Source of the DNA: Deroplatys truncata
Taxonomy: Eukaryota > Arthropoda > Insecta > Mantodea > Mantidae
DNA length: 64,000 bases
Direction: 5' to 3'
Assembly (NCBI GenBank): GCA_030765065.1
Contig: CM060990.1
Span: 214,745,290-214,809,289, forward strand
Part shown: positions 34,449 to 43,896 of the stretch, in pieces
How the letters are laid out: each line of letters opens with the position of its first letter
Numbering within the stretch: position 1 is the stretch's first letter
The notes under the pieces: generated by a model
What the model was told of the DNA's origin: nothing
The model's database searches: none
Seen by the model: the letters and a program-made list of their open reading frames with translations, nothing else
Position numbers and translations under genes: made by a program

Positions 34449-35659
34449 CACTACGTGATCAAATGTATCCGGACACCTGGCTGAAAATGACGTACAAATT
34501 CGTGGCGCCCTCCATCGGTAATGCTGGAAGTCAATATGTAGTTGGCCCACCCATAGCCTTGATGACAGCGTTCACTCTCGCAGGCATACTTTCAACCAGA
34601 TGGTGGAAGGTTTCTTGGGGAATGGCAGCCCATTCTTCACGGAGTGCGGTGAGTCCTGGCACGAAGTCGGCCTTCCAAACCATCCCAAAGGTGTTCTATA
34701 GGATTTAAATCAGGACTCTGTGCAGGCCAGTCCATTACAGGGATGTTATTGTCGTGTAACCACTCCGCCATAGCCCGTGCAGTATGAGCAGGTACTCGAT
34801 CGTGTTGAAAGAAGCAATCGCCATCACCGAATTGCTCTTCAACAGTGGGAAGCAAGAAGGTGCGTAAAATATCAATGTAGGTCTGCGCTGTGATCGTGCC
34901 ACGCAAAACAACAAGGGGTGCATGCCCCCTCCAGGAAGAACACGACCACATCAAAACGCCACCACCTCCGAATTTCACTGTTGGCACTACACACGCTGGC
35001 AGATGACGTTCAACGGGCATTCGCCATACCCACACCCTGCCATCGGATCGCCACACTGTGTACCGTGATTAGTCACTCCACACAACGTTTTGCCACTGTT
35101 CAAGCGTGTAATGTTGACGCTCCTTACACCAAGCGAGGCGTCGTTTGGCATTTTCCTGCGTGATGTGTGGCTTATGAACAGCCGCTCGACCATGGAATCC
35201 AAGGTTTCTCGCCTCACGCCTAACTGTCTTAGTACTTGGAGTGGATCCTGATGGAGTTTGGAATTCCTGTGTGCTGGTCTGGATAGATATCTGCCTATTA
35301 CTCTTTACGGCCCTCTTCAAATGTCGGCGGTCTCTGTCAGTCAACAGACGAAGTCGGCCTGTACGCTTTTGTGCTGTGAATGTCCCTTCACGTTTCCACT
35401 TCACTATAACATCAGAAACAGCAGAACTAGGGATGTTTAGGAGTGTGGAAATCTCGCGTACAGACTTCTGACACAAGCGACAGCCTGACCACGTTCGAAG
35501 TCCGTGAGTTTCACGGGGCGTCTCATTCTGCTGTTTCACGATGTCTAATGACTACTGAGGTCACGGATAATGAGTACAAGACAGTAGGTGGCAGTACAAC
35601 GCACCTAAGATGAAAAGCGTATGTTTGTGGGGTGTCCGGATACTTTTTATCACCTAGTG
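34449..35659 (-). mobile_element. Tc1-like DNA transposon, copy 2
   Basis: A 1211-bp element between TA dinucleotides (34447-34448, 35660-35661). The inverted ends begin CACTACGTGATCAAATGTAT and, from the other side, CACTAGGTGATAAAAAGTAT. It is the same family as 2377-3620 and very similar over most of its length, with a deletion of about 30 bp near 34648. Confidence 0.92.
34637..35526 (-). pseudogene. Tc1 transposase, DD34E, copy 2 (broken)
   Basis: It starts at the ATG at 35526. A frameshift close to the N terminus moves reading into a frame that is open from there to 35069, including the paired helix-turn-helix region (QKSVREISTLLNIPSSAVSD). That frame stops exactly after WSD, where a GAA of the SDES motif has become TAA. 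The remaining DDE domain (34637-35056) keeps FQHDRVPAHTA and LNPIEHLWD with 34-residue spacing. A deletion removes part of the C terminus. Confidence 0.9.
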
Positions 35660-35930
35660 TATGCTTTTCTTCTTTAGCGATCCTGTCATTAAATTTGGGG
35701 GTTTCTGTTTCACTGAAGATGTTCATAATAGTATTCTGCCGCCCAAAGCTTTCAGAAAGATACGATTTCTGGATGTTACTACCCTGAGTGTCAGATGTAG
35801 GTGCACAGTGTACACGACGGAGTATCAGCTTATTATGCCCTTGCCAAAGTCTTTTTAATATCTATTCCCAATGCGTCTGATTTGAATTCTTATAACTTCG
35901 TTCCAATACTCCACTAGATTTGTATGATCT

Positions 35931-36799
35931 CACTCAAAATATGCAGGAGCAAGGTTTTACTTACCTACACCAACTACGAAAGACGGATAATAATGAAATT
36001 AATCCATTATACGGTGTACGATATGAATATGGAAGCTACATGTTAGCTAGTAAGAACGTTGATTTTATAACGTAATCAAATTTGAGTAGGCAAAGAAATA
36101 TACCAGGCTACTTCTTGTTTGAATGAACTGATCCTCATGCGTGTACCTGAAATACATAAATATAGAGAAGGTGATATGGAAACTCCTAAAAAAAATACTG
36201 AGAAAATAGTAACCTTAGTTAATCGTCGAAACCACACTTGTCAAGGTCACCTAAATTAAGCAGATCCTAAAACTATAAAAACATTATACGTCCCTACTGA
36301 ATAAATATAAGAGCCTAGGCTTGAAATTGAAGGAACATTTTCTAGAGAGGAAGCAAGATTATGTTTACTGCAACGATCCCAATAGGCTATTAAAATAACG
36401 TGATATTACACATTGCATTCAGAAACGCCGGCAATAACAACCATACGCAAGAAATTGAGAGGATTATTCAGGCGTTTAGAACATCTAGAGTTATAGCTTA
36501 AAACCGAAATAAGATGTCGCAAAATAGCATCACACTCCTGCACGAAGAAACTTCTTAAGCTGTAAAACTATCAGCAAAGGGCTCAGCAATTTGTTACAAA
36601 ATGACTTGATTGAAATAAAGCCGCGCGCCAAATTAAACAAAAATGTAAACCACATCCTGGTCGGAAAAAACTTGTGCTTCAAAATGGCATATGCAGGACC
36701 TTTAAATGACAAGTCTAGACTTCATGTTGCAAATGTATGAAAGATAAACTGCAAGAAATGAAAGCCTTATCTAAGAACATTCAAAGAGACAGTAGGAAA
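35931..36799. other. Degenerate DNA between Maverick-like remnants; no gene called
   Basis: AT-rich, with scattered protein-like words on the plus strand (for example KPRAKLNKNVNHILVGKNLC near 36625) but no consistent frame. It is probably the decayed body of the same element. Confidence 0.35.
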
Positions 36800-37404
36800 G
36801 GATTTTATCACAAGTACTTTAAAAGTTTAATGTCAAAGTATAATGTTAATCATTACGGCATATGTAGCAATGGGAAGGCTGCAGCTTTGTACGTTTAATA
36901 AGGGTCTTAAAGAATATGATATACCGGGAGTTTTTAACTCACGGATCATACAAGTGGTTAGATATTTTACTTAGATTTATTTAAAATACAACGATACTTA
37001 ACAATTGACCATTCGCATGAAAGCTATTGCAGGGAAAACACAATCTTCTGAGTGTGTATAACTATAATGAACCCCCAAGAGACAATAGGAGTGCTAATAA
37101 GTTTGGTGCTGGTGAGTATGTCAGGATATCTAAGCGTAAAGTATGTTTGGAAAAAGAATTTGAAACCAATTGAGCGTTGAAATGTTCCAAGCTGCTCGTG
37201 TGAAACGCACCATTCCTACTACCTACGTACTAAAGATAAGGCGAGGAGACAAAGTGTACCTTCTATGGACATGAACTTCATTGTACAATACATCCTAACA
37301 CTTACCTAATTCAGGGAGCTTTACGACAGCAAGGAAACAGGATTATTGTAAAGTAATGTAAATTCTATAAAAGTCAGTGGATTGACAGGAAAGAATTATT
37401 GTAG
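36800..37404 (+). pseudogene. Maverick/Polinton-type integrase, C-terminal remnant
   Basis: Plus-strand blocks match the retroviral-type integrase of Maverick/Polinton elements and its transposon-derived relatives in insects. YFKSLMSKYNVNHYGICSN at 36815-36875 corresponds to the end of the catalytic core. KFGAGEYVRISKRKVCLEK at about 37100 corresponds to the basic C-terminal domain. FYGHELHCTIHPNTYLIQG at about 37260, followed by QGNRIIVK and QWIDRKELL up to the stop at 37404, corresponds to the chromodomain-like end. Several stops lie between blocks and the glutamate-bearing VERFNR segment is lost. Confidence 0.65.
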
Positions 37405-37499
37405 GAAATAATACTGAAATAATGAGACTTTTCATTTCCCATTTTACCCCGCTTTTTACTATACCCCCGCATACAAGTGGAACTTTTGAGAACAACAAC

Positions 37500-37667
37500 C
37501 TACCAAAACATACCAAAAACGAAGTTTCCGGAACAGATAAGCGGCATATAAGGTGTGCTTATTCCACGCTGCCTATTGTTCTATTCTTTCGGAGTGTTCC
37601 GACGGCCGGCCGAAGTACCCCACACAAGTGCCTGAGGCCCGCAGACATCTATACGCGCGTGGTCACA
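37500..37667 (-). repeat. 3' LTR start of the gypsy element (diverged or truncated)
   Basis: From 37667 leftward the minus strand begins TGTGACCACGCGCG and includes GGCACTTGTGTGGGGTACTT. This parallels the start of the 5' LTR (TGTGACCGCGCGTG, then GGCACTTGGGTGGGGGACTT) for roughly 70 bases. Beyond that, similarity fades. A purine-rich AGAGAAAATTG just precedes it. The full LTR was not delimited. Confidence 0.55.
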
Positions 37668-37799
37668 ATTTTCTCTGATCAGGGTTGCTCGTTCCAATCA
37701 GCACTGTTGTGGCGGGCTGGACGATATAGGTGTACCACTAGTATCTTCTCTCGGGATAGCCTCCGTATGCGGCAAATGACTTCATTGATCCTCTTCACC

Positions 37800-38157
37800 G
37801 CATAATAAGGTCCCTCTGGTGACTGCCTACGACTTTTTTCTAGTGCTCCTCTAGAGTTTTAATGTACCGCTCGACAATGCCGTGTGACTGCAGGTAGAGA
37901 GGTGTTGTACGCGTCTTGGACATTCCGAGTCTCGCCAGTGCTTCCCCATACAGCTCGACTCGAAGTTTGTGCCCTGTGCGCTGTGTAGCTCTAACGGTAC
38001 CCCAAATCGGCAGAACACTTCTTCCACGAGGCAGTCTGCGATCGATTTGGCTTCCTGATTAGAAATGCTGTACACCTCCAGCCGCTTGGTGTAGTAATCC
38101 ATGGCCACCAGCAGATACCTGTTACCCCTTTCGGACACAGGAAACGGTCCAGCTATA
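37800..38157 (-). pseudogene. Gypsy integrase core, second half
   Basis: Minus-strand AGPFPVSERGNRYLLVAMDY starts just left of the DD41D insertion and holds the first catalytic aspartate region (VAMDYYTK). FCRFGVPLELHSAQGTNFES follows, with Ala where the second aspartate (SDQG) normally lies. IVERYIKTLEEH near 37855 carries the glutamate region. Stops and a frameshift are present. The N-terminal half is at 42592-42905. Confidence 0.85.
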
Positions 38158-38298
38158 CAGGTGTATCTTTATTGGTGTCATATATTTTGAGGACGTGTTC
38201 CTGACATCAAAACAGTAAAAAAGTCCACATGTACTTGGGTCCGAAAAACAACCGTTTCGTTGTTATACGTCAACGAAGATGTATTCCATGAGTGAACA

Positions 38299-41200
38299 TG
38301 ATGATGAGATGGGGCTTAAGGGCGGTCAACAGCTAAGATTATTAGCGCCCTTACAAGGTATAAAATATAAAATTTAAAAGTAAAAAAACTAAAAAACCAC
38401 ACGCAGACCCGCTTGACAAAAACACTAAAAAAACACAACAGAACAAATACTAAAATCTACACACTAAAATCATGGCAATAAAAGACTAAAACGTGTCAAG
38501 AACTGTAGAAACCAAAGGACATGAGCGTCGTATGTCCGGCGGGGAGAAGAGCCCCATTAAAATCCACAATATAAAATCACAAAGCCAAAAGACGCTCAGC
38601 GCATAAAATGCGCAGATTAAAATTGCAGTCACTGATAAAACGCAAAACACATTCTACAGCATGCGCGTCGTCTGCCAAAACGTTGGCTATGCCAATAGGC
38701 AGACCTACACGGGCGGGCAATGCAGCTAAAACTTGACACTCTGTTAAAATGTGACGCACCGCTAAGGGCGCATCACACTGCTCACAGAGTGGTGCGGGGT
38801 CATCACTGAGTAGGTATCTGTGGTTAAAAACGCAATGTCAGATTCGTAAACGAGTTAAAATACCTCTTCCCGACGAGAAGAGGTAACCCAGACTAACGGA
38901 AGAGGTTTAACCTACCGCAACTTGTTCCCCCGGAGGGCCGTCCACTCATCGCGCCAAAGCGAGAAGATGCGGTGACGTAAACGAACACTCAAATCAGACG
39001 AAGGAACAACAGAGGTAAAAAATCTGGAGAATAAAATCGCCGATTTGGCAGCGGCGTCGGCAGACTCGTTCCCTGAGATGGCCACATGACCTGGAATCTA
39101 CACGAAGGACACGCTGATGCCACAAGCACCAAGTGAGTGGAGCAGGTCATGAATGCGCTGTACGAGCGGGTGGTAACTCTACAGCGCGCGAGTACTTTGA
39201 ACAGCACTCAGGGAATCTGAACGAATAAATATCAGTGGCGTAAGTCGTGCCGCTGGACGTATAAAAGAGACTGATAAATGCTAAAAAGTTCGGCGATAAA
39301 AATCGAACATTGCTGCGGTAAACGAAAGGTATACTGCAATGACCAAAAACAAAGGCACACCCTACTCCAACATCAGTATCAGACCCATCAGTATATATAA
39401 AAGTAAAGTCCCTGAATTGCGCCTGAAATTCTAAAAATGTTGATCTAAGGACTAAAGAAGGGCTCTCATTTTTCGGCATCGACGTTAACCCCAAGCGACA
39501 GTGGGGCTCAGCGGGTAAACATGGAGGGAAACGCGATTCCCCCCTGGGAAGGCTCTGAGCTGGCGTAACGTCCAGATGCCGAAAAAACTGTCGAAATCGA
39601 ACCTCTGGAGGAAGCAATGCAGAGGCGCTAACTAAATATTGACGATCAAGCGACTCCGCGAAAAATAACTCGAAGGACGGCTGGTCAGGTAAGCTTGAGA
39701 GTCGATAGGCATAGCTGCAGAAAAGCATCTCACACCTGGAGGAAAGCGGACGCTCTGCAGCTTCAGCATACAGACTGGGTACAGGGCTAGTTGGAAAGGC
39801 TCCTGTAGCGACTATGATACCACGATGATGAATAACATTCAAGCGACGTAACACAGATGGACGTGCCGATGAATAGATAATTAACCCGTAATCAATTTTG
39901 GATCGGAACAAAGAGCGATAAAGGAGCAGAAGAACGGTCTGATCAGCTCCCCAGGATGTGCCACTTAAAACACGTAAAGTATTAAGAGAACGGTCACACT
40001 TTGCTTTTAAAAAGGAAACATGAGAAGTCCAGCTCTGCTTTTGATCAAAGATCAACTCCAAAAATTTCACCTCGTCTGCAAACGGAAGGACCTCCTGCCC
40101 AAGATGGAGAGAGGGCGGAGGGAAAGCCTTCCGGCGCCAGAAATTAATACAGACGGATTTCTCGGCGGAGAAATTAAAGCCGTTGGCGTTACTCCAGGCG
40201 TAGAGACTGTCGATACAGCTCTGGAGACGGCGTTCGAGTAGACAGGTCGGCGTGAACTACAATAAATGGCAAAATCGTCAACAAAAAGGAACGATGAAAT
40301 GTCAGGTGGAATACAATCAAAAATGGGGTTGATAGCAATCGCAAAAAGTGTGACACTGAGTACAGAGCCCTGCGGTACACCGTTCTCTTGAATAAAACGA
40401 CTAGATAAAACCGAGCCCACACGTACACGAAAGACGCGGTCCGTCATAAATTCCCGAAGAAATATGCGAAGACGTCCGCGTAAATTACATGCGAAAAGTG
40501 TACGTAAAATGCAGCCCCTCCAACAAGTGTCATAAGCTTTCTCTAGGTAAAAGAACACAGCCACTGTTTGACACTTTCTCAGAAATCCGAGTGCAAAATG
40601 AACCGGACCAGCAGTTGAGTCAGTGCCCTTTTGGATAATAAAAGGGTTCACCGTCTCGAAAGTTTGAGCTTCCTCTGTTCGCGAAATGACTAAGTAACAA
40701 CCAGATGTCGATGGTACTACTTCTGTTACTAAAACGTTTTGGCGCTTAATCGAAATAATCGAGAAAGGGGCTCCATAGCGAAATAAATCCTCCACCATTG
40801 CAACCGTCTCCGACCTCGGGCTCTGACTTCCCGGGCGTTACCCAGGCGTGGGTGAGTGGCCTATCTATACCTATCTCATCCCAGGGTCACACCTCCCAGA
40901 GCATAGACAGAGGAACAAATCGCCGTCAGAAGTCAGCAGCTCATGCAATGGCCCCCCGCGGGACTGCAGTTGAACAGCGGATACGAACACATACCCTACA
41001 TGAAGACCGCGGGTGGTGGGGATGACGCCATTACCCACTCACCCAGCTGTGCACCCAGTGCGCAGTATCCGTCAGGCTGTGTCCACGGATGAATAAAATA
41101 AAAGGTTAAAAGAAGCTAAAAGTGCGTCGGCGTTTCGCACGCAAGGTAGGCCGGCGAAGAAGGAAAATAGATGCGTAAATGAATGGACGTGGGGCGAAAT

Positions 41201-41411
41201 GTGCAGAAATATAAGAGAAGAAAGAAACGATGGCGAGGGGAGACATGGAATGAAATGCACAGAACGCACGAGAGCCTACCTTGAGTTCCCCGATCACGAG
41301 AACGAACCCACCTCGACCGTACGAGGGTGGAAGGATGATGGTGGAGGTGAGTGGGTCGGGAACCCCGGGTGCACCAAAACCCGTACTCACATAAGGTGAG
41401 CCCCTGGGGGA
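38299..41411 (-). mobile_element. I-type LINE copy A, internally deleted (3.1 kb)
   Basis: Flanked by a perfect 11-bp duplication, ATGAGTGAACA (38288-38298 and 41412-41422). It has the same 3' tail (atgatgatgagat) and 5' end (reverse complement of aggtgagcccctggggg) as copies B and C. About 2.9 kb is missing: the start of ORF1 is fused to RT near 40595. Confidence 0.9.
38577..40798 (-). pseudogene. LINE copy A fused ORF1-RT and RNase H remnants
   Basis: From the ATG at 40798, ORF1 sequence (MVEDLFRYGAPFSIIS, SGCYLVISRTEEAQ) runs for about 70 codons. It then joins in frame to RT at FLRKCQTVAVFFYLEKAYDT, passes motif B (GVPQGSVLSVTLFAIAIN) and reaches the catalytic FLFVDDFAIYC before shifting frame. 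The thumb region and the start of RNase H (FIYTDGSDTDVGVGCAFVFG) are open in 39147-40070. The C-terminal zinc and tail region at 38577-38800 is fragmentary. Confidence 0.82.
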
Positions 41412-42455
41412 ATGAGTGAACAGAAGGATATGTACTACACGTATGGCCGTGTAGACGACAATGCAGAACGAGCACTGAACTTTATGCAGAAAGTTACCCC
41501 TGACAGACCGTTACCATATGCAAGAATATTCGCACGGTTTCGCCAACGCTTGAGAGAGAATGGCGCATTTGAGAGGAGTATTAGCGATGTTGGGAGACCA
41601 AGTGCGGTGCGAGGCATTGAGCTTGAAGAACGACTTCTCAATGCTGTGGATGCAAACCCATCACAAAGCACAAGACGTATGGCTGTTAGGGAACGAGTCA
41701 GTCATATGACTATCTGGAGAATTCTGCATGAAAATCGTCTGTACCGTATCACCTTCAACGTGTGCAAGGATTAAATGAGGCGGACTTTGAGCCAAGAATG
41801 CCTTTCCGTCAACGCATGTTACAGCATTGCGCTGTGTTCATCAATGTCCTTGCCTGTATCTTTTTTACGGATGAGATTGGTTTTACTCGCGACGGCATCT
41901 TCAGTTTTCATAACATTCATAACTGGGCATTTGAAAATCCTAATGAAGTACGACAGGACTACCATCAACAGAGCTTCTCTCTCAACGTTTGGGGTGAAAT
42001 CATTCATGACCACCTTCTTGGTCCCTACTTCTTCCCTGCACGTCTGAATGGACAAACCTATCTCCAGTTTCTCAAAAATGAGTTGCATCCCTAAACTGAT
42101 AATGTGCCTCTGGACATCATCCAACGAATGTGGTTTTCACACGATAGTGCTCCAGCTCATTTCAGTTCGTAAGTTTTGGAATGATCAATTTCCGCAAAGA
42201 TAGATTGGTTGAGGCGGACCCATTGAATGGCCTGTGCAATCTCCTGATTTGAATCCAATGGATTTCTTCGTCTGTGGACATTTGAAGTCCTTGGTTTATG
42301 AGACTTCTGTACCTGATGTTGACATTTTGAGAGGACGTGCCCAAACTGGATTTGACCAAATACGAAACACACTAGGAATTTTCAATAGAGTACGCCAGAG
42401 CATGGAACGCAGGCTTACGGCATGCATCGAAGCAAGTGGAAGCCACTTCGAGTAA
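41412..42455 (+). pseudogene. DD41D-type transposase, copy 2
   Basis: Three open blocks. 41412-41774 has the N-terminal helix-turn-helix part (YARIFARFRQRLRENGAFER, then VSHMTIWRILHENRLY). 41762-42094 has FFTDEIGFTRDGIFSFHNIH with the first aspartate and FSLNVWGEIIHDHLLGPYFF. Near 42125 MWFSHDSAPAHFSS holds the second aspartate, and 42234-42455 has QSPDLNPMDFFVCGHLKSLV with the third. Stops and a frameshift lie between. In family members with the intact stretch, the second and third aspartates are 41 residues apart. LINE copy A was inserted three codons after an upstream ATG. Confidence 0.82.
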
Positions 42456-42591
42456 TTTTTGTAACTCTCGATTTTGTGTTGTAACTATGAAATAAATGAT
42501 TTTCAGACCCATGTTCATATGAACGTATTTGCTGTTTTGCTGTCAGGAACATATCCCCCAAATATATGACACCAATAAAGATACACCTGTA

Positions 42592-43504
42592 TTGATGACG
42601 ACGCATTCGAAGGGTGCTCCTACGTTGTACTGCTGCTTACGTCCCCGGGTCCTAGTCTGTGGGCCGCGGCTTGCGGCACACACATGATATTGGCGGAACC
42701 ACTTCGGAGCGTTTGCTCGTAGTCTCAACCAGTAGTACCTTGGTTGGAGCTTGTCAATTATTCGGTTGGATCCAAGATCTCCCCCTGAAGTCGCCGCATG
42801 TACTTGCTTCAGTGCTTCCGGGACATTGTTCTTCGGGAGGATCGATTACTCTCTCCTGGCCTTCCCGTCAGGTCTCTCAAACTCTAAAAACATATCTTCC
42901 TTTGTCTTCAGTGAGTCCCGTTGAGCTCAATGGTATTTATACGTACTAACCTTGGATGTGATGTCCTCACAGCTCGGCTAATTTCTGCCTCCTCTTCTCT
43001 CAGGAGCAATCCCAAGTCGGCGCCCGCCAGCTGCTCGCTCCTCAGGCCTACGCTATCGCACCCATCTGCAGGTACCGCCGAAATCACACGCACCTTCTCC
43101 TCCAACCTAATGCAGTGGCCGCACTTCTTGGGACAGGCGTTTTGACATGGCATGCACATTGGAGTGCCTCCTTCCTATCCGATGTTCTTATGTGAAGTTG
43201 TATTCCTGAAGCTTCTGGCCCAAACGGGCTGTCTGCTACTCCAGGTTCTTAAAGCTCCATAGCCAAGTGAGAGCCAAGCGGTCAGTCCTCAGTTGGAATG
43301 GCTGGCCGTATAGGTACTTATGGAAGTGTTTCAGCACCTTTACAACTGCCAGGAACTCTCATTGTGTAAGGAAGTAGTTATTTTCCACTTTGGAGAGCAG
43401 TTTTCTTTTGTACGCTATTACCCGCTCGCTCCCATCCTGGACCTCGGATAGTACACCTCAATACCACTGTCGTTTGCATCGATGTCTACAATAAAATCGC
43501 CGCC
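42592..43504 (-). pseudogene. Gypsy RNase H end, connection region and integrase first half
   Basis: Read right to left. VDIDANDSGIEVYYPRSR near 43480 is the RNase H start. KVENNYFLTQ and LRTDRLALTWLWSFKNLE (about 43240-43380) continue RNase H. A cysteine-rich stretch MCMPCQNACPKKCGHCIRLE follows (43100-43159). Then comes VHAATSGGDLGSNR near 42780 and the integrase entry WFRQYHVCAASRGPQTRTRG and QQYNVGAPFECVVI, stopping at the DD41D insertion. Some stops (for example after FKNLE) are present. Confidence 0.82.
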
Positions 43505-43896
43505 CGGTTGTGATGATGATGAGATGCGGTTTAAGGTTGCTCAACAGCTATGGTCATCAGCGCCCTTACAAAGTATAAAATGTAAAGTCTAAAAAATAAA
43601 ATAGGTGTAAAAAACCGCAGATACAACAACACTAAAATAAAACATTGAAGTCGAAAATTTAAAATCCAGAAATTAAAATACGGGACACAAACCCGCGTAG
43701 TCGATACATTAAAAAACATATCAATGTCTAAAAACAACCGCACTAAAAACGTTGCAAAGCAAATAATAAAAGAGTAAACTACGTGTCACGATCTGTAGAA
43801 GCCAAGGGTCCAGAGCGTCGTATGACCCCAGGGGACAACAGCCCCCCCATTAAAATGGACAATGTCAAATCATAAAACTAAAAGACGCTCCGCGCA

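Larger units (their letters stand above)
33924..35930 (-). pseudogene. Maverick-like element gene, possibly capsid-type, split by Tc1 copy 2
   Basis: Outside the Tc1 copy, minus-strand blocks read NIFSETETPKFNDRI (about 35690), ELYNLPSRSYLYLEAKIIIL (about 34390), NNAIAFMFDDFRLEMNESTI (about 34300) and VPVSILLGFADDQQDLILN (about 34090). The pattern, an IxIP entry, then a PSRSYLYLEG-like strand and a FLFDxIRYEL-like block, is one I associate with a repeat-borne insect protein family that travels with Maverick/Polinton-type genes. A capsid (jelly-roll) role is a guess. Stops (after HSAS and NSKL) and frameshifts show it is dead. An integrase remnant of the same element class lies 0.9 kb to the right. 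Confidence 0.45.
38158..42589 (+). mobile_element. DD41D Tc1/mariner-type transposon, copy 2, containing LINE copy A
   Basis: Both ends begin CAGGTGTATCTTTATTGGTG, and inverted similarity continues for about 110 bases. TA duplications flank it (38156-38157 and 42590-42591). It sits in the gypsy integrase gene; taking it out with one TA rejoins that frame. Without the inserted LINE it is about 1.3 kb. It carries a plus-strand transposase whose start codon region was hit by the LINE. Confidence 0.9.
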
